Source: JALOAT01 sp041685115 (GTDB taxonomy: Bacteria > Pseudomonadota > Gammaproteobacteria > Thiohalomonadales > Thiohalomonadaceae). From it: 64,000 bases of DNA. Location of the stretch: assembly GCA_041685115.1 (NCBI GenBank), contig JAWLGK010000002.1:186001-250000 (forward strand), given 5' to 3'. Positions 17,367 through 26,640 of the stretch are shown here, piece by piece. A program made the translations under genes and the position numbers. The notes under the pieces are model-generated. The model did not search any database, was not told the origin of the DNA, and saw only the letters and a program-made list of their open reading frames with translations. Each line of letters starts with the position of its first letter. Position 1 is the stretch's first letter.

Positions 17367-20300
17367 TCAGTGGGCCGTATCTTCCACGATATCGTCGCCC
17401 ATGGTCGTGCCCAGCTCGACCCCGGCTGGCAAAGCGATTCCGCTGGCTACGATACGAATTCCCGCTGACCGATCAGTAAGCCCGGACGCGGTCCAGTGTG
17501 GACCGCGGCGTACCGCCACGAGTTGTCTATCATCGCCCCCCGAAAGCGCCATGCGTACATTCCGCCTGTTGATGGCCGGCGTGATGGCGCTGGTGCTGTT
17601 GTCTACGAAAGTGATGGTGTAATTATTGCCAGCATTTCCGTCATCGACCGTTACACCTGACACGCTGACTGTTTTGTTTGTGCCCATGTTGGGATCGCTG
17701 AAGATGAAACGCCCCCCCGAAAGGCGATCACCCACGAACAGCGTACCGTCGGTGACGATCGGTCGCCCTGGGGCCGACGTGTTGCCGTCATAGGGTTTAC
17801 TGACGTCGTCCGTGGAAATCGTGATGGCGGCCGGCGTGATGGAAAGGGCACCATTGAGGTAATCGATGGCGTAGTTGGCAGCGCTTAGCCCCGTTGCTGT
17901 GAGCGTGTAGTTTCCTGCGTTGCGGGCACCCTGCGCACTGCCGGCGTAGGACAGATTGCCGCCGAGTACCGCAGCGGTTTCGTCGTTGACGAAACCGCTG
18001 TAGCTGACGCCGTTGCCGCCGGTGAAGGCCAATCCGTCATAGGCCTTGGCTGCGTCGTTCGCTGTGACGATGAGGGTAGCCTTGTCGATGGTGAGTGTAC
18101 CGTCCTGGTAGGCGATGGTGTAGTTGTCCGAGGTCAGACCTGATGCGCCAATGACATAGTCGCCGGCATTCTTCGCACCCTGACTCGTTCCTCCGTAGAC
18201 GACGATGCCGCCGAGTACCGCGGCGGTCTCGCCGTTGACGAAGCCGTCGTAGCTGACACCGTTACCGCCGGTAAAGGCGAGTCCGTCATAGGTCTTGCTG
18301 GTACCGTTCGCCGTCACGGTGAGTGCCGCCTTGTCGATGGTGAGGGTGCCGTCCTGGTAGGCGATGGCGTAGTTTTCGGCGGTCAGACCGGATGCGCTGA
18401 TCGCATAGCTGCCGGCACTCTTCGCACCCTGACTTGTGCCCCCGTAGGCGATGCTGCCGCCGAGCACCGTGGTGCTCTCGCCGTTGACGAAGCCGTCGTA
18501 GCTGACACCGTTACCGCCGGTGAAAACCAGTCCGTCATAGGTCTTGTTGGCACCATTCGCCGTCACCGTGAGTGCCGCCTTGTCGATGGTGAGGGCGCCG
18601 TCCTGGTAGGCGATGGCGTAGTTGTCGGCGCTCAGACCGGAGGCGCTGATCACATAACTGCCGGCATTCTTCGCCTCCTGACTGGTGCCCCCGTAGATGG
18701 TGCTGCCGCCGAGCACCGCGGCGGTCTCGCCGTTGACGAAGCCGCTGTAGCTGACACCGTTACCGCCGATGAAGGCGAGTCCGTCATAGATCTTGTTTGC
18801 ACCGTTCGCCGTCACGGTGAGTGGCGCCTTGTCGATGGTAAGGGTGCCGTCCTGGAAGGCGATGGCGTAGTTGTCGGCGGTCAGACCGGATGCGCTGATG
18901 GCATAGCTGCCGGCATTCGTTGCACCCTGGCTTGCACCGCCGTAGACGATGGTGCCGCCGAGCACTGCGGCGGTCTCGCCGTTGACGAAGCCGCTGTAAC
19001 TCACACCGTAGCCGCCGGTGAAGGTCAGGCCGTCGTAGGTCTTGCCGGCATCGTTGGCGGTCACTACGAGGTTCGCCTTGGTCACGATCAGCTGACCCGG
19101 TACATAGGTGATGGCGTAGTTCGATGGCTTGAAACTGCCGCCGGTGGCGCCCGTTGCGTTGATGACGTAGGGACCGCCCGTAACCGTGGCATCAGACGCG
19201 AAGCCCTCACTGGCCAGGCTCACGCTGGCAATGGTCTCATTGTTTTTCAAACCGATGCTGCTGAACTCGGTGCCCGCAAGGACGAGCGCTGTTCCGTAGC
19301 TCTTGCTCGCACCATGCGCGGTTATGGTGAGGTCCGCCGGTGTGATGGTCCCGCTGGCAGTGACCGAAGTGACCGCGTAATTGCCGCCACCGTTGCCATC
19401 GTTGATGGTGTAGGCGGCGGACAGGCTGCGATCGCCCACATCCGCGGAACTGAAGGCCTGTTTGAGTAGTGTGAAGGTGTCACCGTTCAGTAATCCGCTT
19501 GCCGTCGGGGTGAGGGGCGAGACAGTGGTGCCGTCGTAGGTTTTGCTGTCGCCGGCAGCGGTAATGGTCAACGGCGCCTTGTTGACTGTCAGGGTGCCAT
19601 TGAGTGCGATGAGGTCGTAGCCGTGCTGATTATTCGCCCAGTAACCGGTGGGTGTGATGACATAACTGCCTGCGTTCCTCGCGCCCTGCGCCGTACCTTC
19701 GTATGAAAGACTGCCGGAGAACGCGCTGGCTGCTTCAGGAACCGACCAGACGACGCCAGCGCCGCCACTGAACGTATTGCGATCGTACGTCTTGGTGACA
19801 TCGTTCGCGGTCACGCTCACCGGCTTGAGAAAGCTGCTCAGCAGGGGCGTGCTATGGGTGTCGTAGATGCGCCACACCGCGCCGCTTCCGCCGTTCGTGG
19901 CGATGTCCCAGGCGCTGAAGGTGCTCGCTCGATACAGTTCGGCATCCGCAACCGAACGGGTACCGGTAAACTCACTGCCGGCGTAAACCACCCCTGCCCA
20001 TCCGCCGCAGTAATAACCGGTACAGCCAATGACCGCATCACCGAGGCTGTTGAGGATCTTGCCGTAATTGGTCCCGACCAATTCGCCGACTTTGTCGCTG
20101 CCCTGAACCCAGCCCGCATCGGTGTAGGTGTTGATGATCTCGCCCTTGTTCTCGCCCACCAGGCCGCCGATGCTTTGGCCCAAACCGTAGTCCAGGGTGT
20201 TGCCCATCACCGCGCTTGCCTTGCTGTAGCTGTTCTCGATGCGCGCACCTTCGATGTTGTAACCGACCAGTCCACCGACCGACTGGCCACCCCACACCGA

Positions 20301-22226
20301 CGCCGTCGTGTAGCTGCCGCTGATGGTGCCGCCGGTACCGTTATACCCGACGAGGCCGCCTACATAGGCACCTCTATTATTGGTGTTGCCGTTGATGTCC
20401 CCGATGGAATAGCTGTTCCTGACGGCGCCGCTGTTGTACCCCACCAGACCGCCCACACGACCGTCGACGGCGTAGGCATCGCCGGTGGTGTAGCAATTCT
20501 CGATGGTGCCTGAATTGCTGCCGGCGAGCCCCCCGACGTACATGTAACCGCGCACTTCCCCATCGATGAGTCCGGTGTTCTTCACGGTGCCGGCCACGGT
20601 GCCGAAGAGGCCGACATAGAAACTACCCAAGGACTTGTCGATGAAAAGGTCCGAGACAGTGTGATTGAAACCCTCGAAGGTTCCCGTAAAGCCCGAGGTG
20701 CCGTTGGCGCCCACCGGCTCGAATCCTCCGCCGGCCACGTACCAATCGTACGTGACGGAGGCGTCGATGTTGCTCCCCAGCGCGTAACGGCCGCCCAGGT
20801 TGTTGCGCATGGCCTGGAGCGCGTTGATGTTGTTGATCACCGTATAGGTCTGACCGGCGATGGAGAGGCCGGGCGTAGAACCGGAGAGCGTGACCACGGC
20901 ACCGTGGTTGAGGTGATAGCTGCCGCCGGCGCCACCCGTATTGGGCGTGAGCGTCAGGCCCGCTGTGTTGCCGGTGGCGGTGATGTTTGAGTTGATCTCG
21001 ATGTTGCGGTAGGCAGACAGGGTGAGCCGGGTGTTCGCGCTCCAGGAAATGGAATCGTTGACGAAAATGTCGCCATTGCCCGCACGGGTCCCCTGGCTGC
21101 TCAAAATGCTGACGTTTCCGTTCGCCAGGTTGCTCGACAAGGTGGCACCGCGGATATCGCCGCCGCTCGCCGCGATGGTGTAGTCGTTGGGATCGATGAG
21201 CCACTCACCGGCGTTGCCTTGCGGGGCGGCCGTGGTGATGCGGGCATCGTCGGCCACATTCACCTGCGCGGCAGAGGTCTCGATGAATCCGCCGTCGCCG
21301 CCCTCCGGCGCCGAGGCGTCCAAGGTACCGGCGACCTGGGCGACGCCGTGTTGCATGTCGCCGAGCAATACAATGGTGCCGTTGCGATTCTCCACGGTGC
21401 GCGCTTCGATGACGCCGTCGTTGTTGACCACTGCACGGACCACGGCATCGGCCGCATTGGCGGTGAGGAACACTGCGCCACCGTCGGCCCGGATGAGTTG
21501 GCGGTTCTGCGCCAGGGCGTTCAGCGTACCCTTGTCCACTTGCATGCTAACCAGGCGATCGCCTGCAAAATCGAGCGTGATCTGCTCGCCGGCGCCCAAT
21601 GCAACCGTACCCAGGCGGGCGGCAATGACGCCCTCGTTGGAGACCTGGCCGCCCAGCAAGGCCACGAAACCGCCGTCGTTGGCGGTGATCATTCCCTGGT
21701 TTGTGACGTTGCCGCCCACTCCGCGAAAGGCAAATCGCCCCGTCCGGAAATCCTCATCGGAAAGGCCCAAGGTGGACGCCACCAGGCCGCCCACGTTCAC
21801 TTGGGCAGTGTTGCCGAACAACACGCCGTTCGGATTGAGCAAAAACACTTTCCCGTTGGCCTGCAGGCTGCCGTAGATGGCCGAGGGGCCATTGCCCAGC
21901 ACGCGGTTCAGCGCAATGGCGCGGCTGTCCGGTTGCTGAAAGACCACGCGCTCGCCCGGGGCGATGCTGAAGCTGTGCCAATTGATCGCCAGGTTGGCCG
22001 AGTCCTGCGTGACCGTCATGGTACTGCCGTCGGTGGAAATGCTGCCTTGACCCACACTCACGTGACCATCGATCGGCAGTGCCAGCACATTGAACGCCAG
22101 GCCAGCCAGCACCGCAGCAGCGGCGGCCTTGCCGGTGGCGTGCTTGCCTCGGCGGCGCGTGAATTCCGGCACAGGCACATAGGCGTTCAGCGCTGCATTC
22201 CACACCAGGCGGTAGGCATGATTCAT
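17367..22226 (-). CDS. Two-partner secretion exoprotein (TpsA, filamentous haemagglutinin-type)
   Basis: 1619-aa surface or secreted adhesin-like protein. Residues 1-35 are an extended signal peptide region (YRLVWNAALNAYVPV), then a hydrophobic core with cleavage near VLALP. Residues 55-300 form the TPS domain with NPNGVLFG, recognised by TpsB. A region around residues 540-720 has GLUG-type motifs (GGLVGYNSG, GGLAGSNSG). From about residue 805 on come YDG/MBG-type modules, including five 83-residue copies of exact equal length. The C-terminus is not a CDI toxin: no VENN pretoxin motif was seen. Likely role is adhesion or biofilm formation. It lies 27 nt downstream of its transporter gene. Confidence 0.93.
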   Translation of the reverse strand: MNHAYRLVWNAALNAYVPVPEFTRRRGKHATGKAAAAAVLAGLAFNVLALPIDGHVSVGQGSISTDGSTMTVTQDSANLAINWHSFSIAPGERVVFQQPDSRAIALNRVLGNGPSAIYGSLQANGKVFLLNPNGVLFGNTAQVNVGGLVASTLGLSDEDFRTGRFAFRGVGGNVTNQGMITANDGGFVALLGGQVSNEGVIAARLGTVALGAGEQITLDFAGDRLVSMQVDKGTLNALAQNRQLIRADGGAVFLTANAADAVVRAVVNNDGVIEARTVENRNGTIVLLGDMQHGVAQVAGTLDASAPEGGDGGFIETSAAQVNVADDARITTAAPQGNAGEWLIDPNDYTIAASGGDIRGATLSSNLANGNVSILSSQGTRAGNGDIFVNDSISWSANTRLTLSAYRNIEINSNITATGNTAGLTLTPNTGGAGGSYHLNHGAVVTLSGSTPGLSIAGQTYTVINNINALQAMRNNLGGRYALGSNIDASVTYDWYVAGGGFEPVGANGTSGFTGTFEGFNHTVSDLFIDKSLGSFYVGLFGTVAGTVKNTGLIDGEVRGYMYVGGLAGSNSGTIENCYTTGDAYAVDGRVGGLVGYNSGAVRNSYSIGDINGNTNNRGAYVGGLVGYNGTGGTISGSYTTASVWGGQSVGGLVGYNIEGARIENSYSKASAVMGNTLDYGLGQSIGGLVGENKGEIINTYTDAGWVQGSDKVGELVGTNYGKILNSLGDAVIGCTGYYCGGWAGVVYAGSEFTGTRSVADAELYRASTFSAWDIATNGGSGAVWRIYDTHSTPLLSSFLKPVSVTANDVTKTYDRNTFSGGAGVVWSVPEAASAFSGSLSYEGTAQGARNAGSYVITPTGYWANNQHGYDLIALNGTLTVNKAPLTITAAGDSKTYDGTTVSPLTPTASGLLNGDTFTLLKQAFSSADVGDRSLSAAYTINDGNGGGNYAVTSVTASGTITPADLTITAHGASKSYGTALVLAGTEFSSIGLKNNETIASVSLASEGFASDATVTGGPYVINATGATGGSFKPSNYAITYVPGQLIVTKANLVVTANDAGKTYDGLTFTGGYGVSYSGFVNGETAAVLGGTIVYGGASQGATNAGSYAISASGLTADNYAIAFQDGTLTIDKAPLTVTANGANKIYDGLAFIGGNGVSYSGFVNGETAAVLGGSTIYGGTSQEAKNAGSYVISASGLSADNYAIAYQDGALTIDKAALTVTANGANKTYDGLVFTGGNGVSYDGFVNGESTTVLGGSIAYGGTSQGAKSAGSYAISASGLTAENYAIAYQDGTLTIDKAALTVTANGTSKTYDGLAFTGGNGVSYDGFVNGETAAVLGGIVVYGGTSQGAKNAGDYVIGASGLTSDNYTIAYQDGTLTIDKATLIVTANDAAKAYDGLAFTGGNGVSYSGFVNDETAAVLGGNLSYAGSAQGARNAGNYTLTATGLSAANYAIDYLNGALSITPAAITISTDDVSKPYDGNTSAPGRPIVTDGTLFVGDRLSGGRFIFSDPNMGTNKTVSVSGVTVDDGNAGNNYTITFVDNSTSAITPAINRRNVRMALSGGDDRQLVAVRRGPHWTASGLTDRSAGIRIVASGIALPAGVELGTTMGDDIVEDTAH
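17817..19061 (-). repeat. Five tandem 249-bp repeats inside tpsA
   Basis: Five consecutive units of exactly 249 nt (83 residues), placed by the recurring YDGL codons at 18034, 18283, 18532, 18781 and 19030 (spacing 249 each time). Each unit reads roughly TANGxxKTYDGLxFTGG, GFVNGETAAVLGG, YGGTSQGAKNAGSY, ADNYAIAYQDGTLTID. The inner copies are the most alike; the last one toward the C-terminus is most divergent. Degenerate modules of the same class flank the array. Such arrays expand and contract by recombination. Confidence 0.92.
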
Positions 22227-22253
22227 GACGAAAAGTCCTGACGCGAATCGCGG

Positions 22254-23921
22254 TTAGAAATACTTCACAGCCTGTAGCCAAAGACGCGGGCTGCGATCCT
22301 TTTCGGCGACGGGTTCGTCCGCCATGCGCCAGGCGGCGAAGGCCTGGAGCCAAACATCGTTAGCACCGCTCCAGGCGACACCGAGACCGGCACCGGAAAG
22401 CCGACGGGTGTTACCGGACGCGCCGGGGGTTGGAGCGTGGCTGAGGTCGCCGCTGCCGGTGTCGTAGAAAGCCGACAACAACCAGGCGGGGGCGGGCGCA
22501 TAGCGCAATTCCAGATTCAGCAACCAGGCATCGTCAGCGGCCGCTTCGCCCTGGGGATAGGCGCGCACGCCGTAGGCACCCCCCAGCGAAAACTTCTCCG
22601 AGGAGTCGAGGTTCTTTTTGGCAGCCTGCCCGGACAGCTGCATCCTCGCATCAAGCTTGCCGGCAAGCTGTTGCAGGCGGACGAGATGATAGGTGGCTTT
22701 TGAATAGCTGCCTGCCGAACGCAGACCTTCGGCATCGAGTGCGGCGCTGGTGGCGTCCAGTTCGAGCTCGCCAGCGACCAGGCTTGCGGCATAGCGGACC
22801 ACGCCGCCGCCGCCGAACCCGTCCGCGTGATCGCCGCTCAGGCCGATGCTCCACAGGTTCAGGGTTCTGTGGGTTTCGGTCGAGACGGCGTCGAGCCGGT
22901 CGTCGAGCCGTTTCTGTTCATAAGTGAGCTGCGCGTCGAGGTGGGTCCGCCGGCTTCGCAACAGCGGCTGCAGCAGGTAGACCGTGCCGGTCGTGGCCTC
23001 GCCGTGCGCATCCAGATCCTCGAATTCCTCACCCAAGCGATAGCGCGTCTGTGACCAGGCGACACCCGCCTTGGTCCCGGTGACATCGAGTGGCGCCTGA
23101 TAGCTGACGCGACCGTAGCTGAGCCCTTCACCGGCACTCAGCGTACGCAGCGAGAGCACATCCCCGAGTCCGGCTGGACTGTTGATGTTCAATGCGGCCC
23201 CGGCACGAAGACTGCCGGTGTAGCGGTCACCGAACGTGTCGCTTTCCACACTGCCAGTGATGCGCCGTTCCGGGTCCAGCGACACGTTCAGCTCAGTCAG
23301 GCCGACGGAGGCCCCCGGCTTCAGTGTGGAGCGCACCTCCACACCCGGTAGCTCGTCAAGCAACAGCAGGGTGCGTTCCAGGCGTGTTGCCTCGATAGTC
23401 TCCCCCTCACGCAAACCGCTCAAGTGTTTGGCTACAGGCTGGTCGGCGAGCAGCGAACGGTTGTCCACGACGAGTCTTCCCAGGCGTCCTTCTAGCACGC
23501 GGATCTCGACGACACCGTTTTCAATCGCCTGCGCGGGGATATAGGCCCGGGCCAGGGGGTATCCACTTTTCCTGTAATGTTGCGTGATGCGATCGGCAAT
23601 CCCTTGCAGATCAGCCAAACTCAACTCCCGCGGCAGACCGTCGAGCAGGGCAAGGAGCTCGCTATCGGTGAAAACGCGAGCGCCGGTAATACGAAATTGC
23701 GTGACGAAAACGCTGATATCGGCGGGGAGTTGCAGCGCTGGACGATCGGGCGGCGGGTCGGGAACGACCGCATCCACGGCCGGAGGTAGTTGCGGCGCCG
23801 GCCGTATGCCTTCGAGGATTCGCCCTGCATCGGGTGGTTGTATGGCCGGCGCCCGATGGGGAACACACATCGCCATGGCGGCGGCGATGCATAAGCCGGA
23901 TGCTCGTACCCGTCGCGACAT
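22254..23921 (-). CDS. Two-partner secretion outer-membrane transporter (TpsB, ShlB/FhaC family)
   Basis: 555-aa Omp85-superfamily pore that exports the TpsA protein. A signal peptide lies at the N-terminus (cleavage near HRAPA), followed by a Pro-rich linker, POTRA domains (ITGARVFTDSELLALL; VVEIRVLEGRLGRLVVDN) and a 16-strand barrel ending in an aromatic residue (LQAVKYF), the usual barrel-assembly signal. I chose the ATG at 23921 because it starts a normal signal peptide; the in-frame ATG at 23990 adds 23 residues ahead of it. The order tpsB-tpsA with a 27-nt gap indicates one transcript. Confidence 0.93.
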   Translation of the reverse strand: MSRRVRASGLCIAAAMAMCVPHRAPAIQPPDAGRILEGIRPAPQLPPAVDAVVPDPPPDRPALQLPADISVFVTQFRITGARVFTDSELLALLDGLPRELSLADLQGIADRITQHYRKSGYPLARAYIPAQAIENGVVEIRVLEGRLGRLVVDNRSLLADQPVAKHLSGLREGETIEATRLERTLLLLDELPGVEVRSTLKPGASVGLTELNVSLDPERRITGSVESDTFGDRYTGSLRAGAALNINSPAGLGDVLSLRTLSAGEGLSYGRVSYQAPLDVTGTKAGVAWSQTRYRLGEEFEDLDAHGEATTGTVYLLQPLLRSRRTHLDAQLTYEQKRLDDRLDAVSTETHRTLNLWSIGLSGDHADGFGGGGVVRYAASLVAGELELDATSAALDAEGLRSAGSYSKATYHLVRLQQLAGKLDARMQLSGQAAKKNLDSSEKFSLGGAYGVRAYPQGEAAADDAWLLNLELRYAPAPAWLLSAFYDTGSGDLSHAPTPGASGNTRRLSGAGLGVAWSGANDVWLQAFAAWRMADEPVAEKDRSPRLWLQAVKYF

Positions 23922-24239
23922 GCCGAACACCTTGGGTGCCAATGTTTGAGTGAGGGCCCAACACCAAGAAGGGTGGGAACCGATGCACATGGTGTCAGGT
24001 GCGCAACTTGCCCTTGGTGTGCCGCCGTCCGGCGGTGGTGGTCACAAGGCGTTGCACGCGAAACGGTGATCGCTTGGGTGGCATCCTATGCTGAACGGGC
24101 CGATGCGCGGAATGACAATTGTCAAAGCCTCATTCGGTGGATGTGTAGTGCGAGCATCCCCATGCTACGTCGCGATATGGCAAGGGCGGCGGTTTCCTTG
24201 CTTTTCCCTTACGGCGGGTCGCGCTGTGTTCTCGTGGGC
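23922..24239 (-). other. Region upstream of tpsB
   Basis: 318 nt without a convincing gene, between the end of the FAD oxidase gene and tpsB. It contains the palindrome at 24113-24124 and an inverted match ACACCAAG (23961) / CTTGGTGT (24013). No complete sigma70 promoter was found. A plus-strand open frame spanning this region lacks a ribosome site and family features. Confidence 0.55.
24113..24124. promoter_or_regulatory. Perfect palindrome TGACAATTGTCA upstream of tpsB
   Basis: A 12-bp perfect dyad located 192 nt before the tpsB start. Read on the minus strand it includes a TTGACA that could serve as a -35 box, but a good -10 at the right distance is not visible. It looks like a dimeric regulator site; the regulator is unknown and a chance match is possible. 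Confidence 0.4.
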
Positions 24240-25667
24240 TCAGCCTCGGTTCCTTGCGGCCTGAATGGTGGGGAGCTTTTTGCCCGGGTTGAGGATGCCC
24301 TTGGGGTCGAACTGGGCCTTGATGGCGTGCATGAGTTGGAGGGCGACGGGATCGAGTTCACGACTGACGAAATCGCGCTTTTCGGTGCCGATGCCGTGTT
24401 CGCCCGAGAGTGTGCCGCCGAGACGCAGCACCAAGTCGAACACATCGGACAGGCAAGGTTCCGCACGTTCCATCTGCAGGGCATCGTCCGGATCCACCAG
24501 CAGGTTCACGTGGATGTTGCCGTTGCCCGCATGACCGAAATTCACGATGGTCACGCCGTAGTGGGCCGACAGCGCGGCCAACCCGTTGATCAGCTCGGGC
24601 ATGCGTGACACCGGCACGGCCACGTCCTCGTTGATCTTCTTTGGTGCCACATTGCGCAGGGCAGGGGAGAGGGCCTTGCGCGTCTCCCAAAGGCGCACCA
24701 CCTCCGCCGCATCCTGCGCCGAGCGTACGTCCAGGCAGCCATCGCCGTCCGCGGCCTGGGCGACCGCCGCCACCATGGCATCCAGGCAGGCGCGGGAACC
24801 GTCCACCTCGATCATCAGCAGCGCGCCGGCGTCCGTAGGCAGCTCTGCCTTGGAATAACGGCGCACCATCTCGATGGCGGCGGCATCGATGAATTCCAGG
24901 GCACAGGGCGTCACGGGCTGGGCCATGATGCGCGTCACCGCGCGTGCGGCGGCATCCATGTCGGCGTAGACGGCGCGCAAGGTCGCCTTGGCCTCGGGCA
25001 GCGGCGTGAGCTTGAGGGTGGCCTCGGTGATGACCGCCAGGGTGCCCTCGGAGCCGATGAGCAAGCGGGTGAGATCGTAGCCCACCACGCCCTTGGTGGT
25101 GAGCACGCCGGTGCGCAGGGGCGCGCCGGTGCCGGTCACGGCCTGGAGGCCTAGCACGTTGTCGCGGGTGGTGCCGTATTTCACGGCGCGCGGTCCCGCG
25201 GCATTGCAGGCGAGATTGCCCCCGAGGGTGCATACCGCCGCACTGGTGGGATCGGGCGCCCAGAAAAAGCCGTGTGCCGCCGCCGCCTGCTGGATGGCCT
25301 GGTTGGTCACACCGGGCTCGGCGACGAGCAGCCGGTTGGCCGGGTCCACGCGCACGATGCGCCCGAGGCGCTCGAGGCCGAGCACGACCGCGCCCGGGAG
25401 CGGCACCGACGCACCGGCGGTGCCGGTGCCGTGGCCGCGCGGCACCAACGGCACCCCGGCCTCGTGGCAGGCGCACACCACGGCGCAGACGGCGGCGTGA
25501 TCGGTGGGCAGTGCCACGGCGCCGGGTTGTGCGTGACGGCGGCTGTTGTCGTAACCGTAGGCCCAGCGATCGGCCGCTCCGGTGAGGAGCGCACCGCCGT
25601 CACCGACGGCCCGGGCGAGGCGTTCGAGCAGGGCGCTCGGGAGCGGCGCTGGGGAATCGTCGTGCAA
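24240..25667 (-). CDS. FAD-linked oxidase of the GlcD / D-lactate dehydrogenase family
   Basis: 475-aa FAD-dependent alpha-hydroxyacid oxidoreductase. The PCMH FAD-binding domain shows VPRGHGTGTAGAS, GVTNQAIQQ and the CTLGGNLACNAAGPRAVKYG loop. The C-terminal FAD-oxidase domain ends with GHAGNGNIHVN and SGEHGIGTEKR, both hallmark motifs. Likely substrates are glycolate or D-lactate, but the partner subunits GlcE and GlcF are not adjacent. The start is uncertain: TTG at 25667, 2 nt after the upstream stop, gives the family N-terminus; a GTG at 25712 would overlap the upstream gene by 43 nt. Confidence 0.88.
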   Translation of the reverse strand: MHDDSPAPLPSALLERLARAVGDGGALLTGAADRWAYGYDNSRRHAQPGAVALPTDHAAVCAVVCACHEAGVPLVPRGHGTGTAGASVPLPGAVVLGLERLGRIVRVDPANRLLVAEPGVTNQAIQQAAAAHGFFWAPDPTSAAVCTLGGNLACNAAGPRAVKYGTTRDNVLGLQAVTGTGAPLRTGVLTTKGVVGYDLTRLLIGSEGTLAVITEATLKLTPLPEAKATLRAVYADMDAAARAVTRIMAQPVTPCALEFIDAAAIEMVRRYSKAELPTDAGALLMIEVDGSRACLDAMVAAVAQAADGDGCLDVRSAQDAAEVVRLWETRKALSPALRNVAPKKINEDVAVPVSRMPELINGLAALSAHYGVTIVNFGHAGNGNIHVNLLVDPDDALQMERAEPCLSDVFDLVLRLGGTLSGEHGIGTEKRDFVSRELDPVALQLMHAIKAQFDPKGILNPGKKLPTIQAARNRG

Positions 25668-25669
25668 GA

Positions 25670-26257
25670 TCAGACCTGCTCCCCAAACAGTTGCAGGTCG
25701 ATGAGATCGCACAGGCAGTGGATGACCAGCAGATGCACCTCCTGGATGCGCGCGGTGGTCGACGAAGGGACACGGATCTCCACGTCGTCGTCGCGCAGGT
25801 GCTCCGCCATGCGGCCGCCATCCTTGCCGGTGAGCGCCACCACATGCATGCCCCTAGCGTGGGCAGCCTTGATTGCGTTCACCACGTTGGGCGAGTTGCC
25901 GCTGGTCGAGATGGCGAGCAGTACATCCTCGGCCTGGCCGAGCGCGCGCACCTGTTTCGAAAAGATCTCGTCGAAGTGGTAGTCGTTGGCGATGGAGGTG
26001 ACGGTGGACGCATCCGTGGTGAGCGCCACCGCGGGCAGGCCCGGGCGTTCGCGCTCGAAGCGGTTGAGCATTTCCGAAGAGAAGTGCTGGGCATCGCCGG
26101 CGGAGCCGCCATTGCCGCAGCTGAGGATCTTCTTTTCCCCGAGCAGGCAGTGCGCCATGCACGATGCCGCCATCTCGATGGCGGGTGTGAGGCGTTCGAG
26201 AGAGGCCCGTTTGGTTTCGATGCTTTGCTCGAACAGCTGTTTGATACGTTCCTGCAT
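25670..26257 (-). CDS. diaA: SIS-domain protein, DiaA / GmhA family
   Basis: 195-aa sugar-isomerase fold protein. SIS motifs are SCGNGGSAGDAQHFSSE and AISTSGNSPNVV. The family includes phosphoheptose isomerase GmhA (heptose for LPS) and DiaA, a DnaA-binding regulator of replication initiation. The gene order lpoA-yraN-diaA, preserved here, favours DiaA; the retained active-site-like Glu (SSEML) and His (VHLLVIH) mean isomerase activity cannot be excluded. It begins 10 nt after yraN ends. Confidence 0.88.
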   Translation of the reverse strand: MQERIKQLFEQSIETKRASLERLTPAIEMAASCMAHCLLGEKKILSCGNGGSAGDAQHFSSEMLNRFERERPGLPAVALTTDASTVTSIANDYHFDEIFSKQVRALGQAEDVLLAISTSGNSPNVVNAIKAAHARGMHVVALTGKDGGRMAEHLRDDDVEIRVPSSTTARIQEVHLLVIHCLCDLIDLQLFGEQV

Positions 26258-26267
26258 GATTTTCCCG

Positions 26268-26639
26268 TTACGCGAGCTCGAAAGCGTTCTGGATCCAGTC
26301 GATGCGCCATCCGCCTGACGTTGCCGGGCTCACCGCCACCACATCGAAGCGGCAGGGCCCGCGCGCGGCCTGCGGATGACGTTGAAGAAAAAATTGTGCC
26401 GCCGTGCTGATGCGTTGCTGCTTGCGGAGGTCGACGCTCGCTGCCGCCCCGCCGAAGCGGTCCTGGCTGCGGTAGCGTACTTCCACGAACACGTGTGTGG
26501 CGCCATGCCGCATGACCAGGTCGATCTCGCCCTGGCGGCAGCGGAAATTGCGCGCGATCTGCGTCAGGCCATGCTGCTCCAGATGGTGCAGCGCAGCGTC
26601 TTCCGCCTGTTCGCCCAAGGTCCTGGACGAGCGGACCAT
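26268..26639 (-). CDS. yraN: YraN/UPF0102 endonuclease-like protein
   Basis: 123-aa protein of the UPF0102 family with a restriction-endonuclease-like core: GEQAEDAALHHLEQHG, then RNFRCRQGEIDLVMRHG and VFVEVRYRS, which carry the E-x-D and E-V-(K/R) residues expected of a PD-(D/E)xK nuclease. Function is not firmly known. I chose the ATG at 26639, 1 nt after the lpoA stop; the 33-residue extension upstream lies inside lpoA in another frame and does not look like protein. Confidence 0.92.
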   Translation of the reverse strand: MVRSSRTLGEQAEDAALHHLEQHGLTQIARNFRCRQGEIDLVMRHGATHVFVEVRYRSQDRFGGAAASVDLRKQQRISTAAQFFLQRHPQAARGPCRFDVVAVSPATSGGWRIDWIQNAFELA

Positions 26640-26640
26640 T

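Noticed and set aside
17367..18000. Contact-dependent inhibition toxin at the TpsA C-terminus
   Set aside because: No VENN-type pretoxin motif, no toxin domain and no immunity gene next to the 3' end, where sspB lies convergently.
17817..19061. CRISPR-like regular spacing
   Set aside because: Repeats are 249 bp, coding in one frame and contiguous without spacers; they are protein repeats of TpsA.
19854..20513. 219-aa plus-strand open frame inside tpsA
   Set aside because: Antisense shadow of the GLUG region; no ribosome site or family match.
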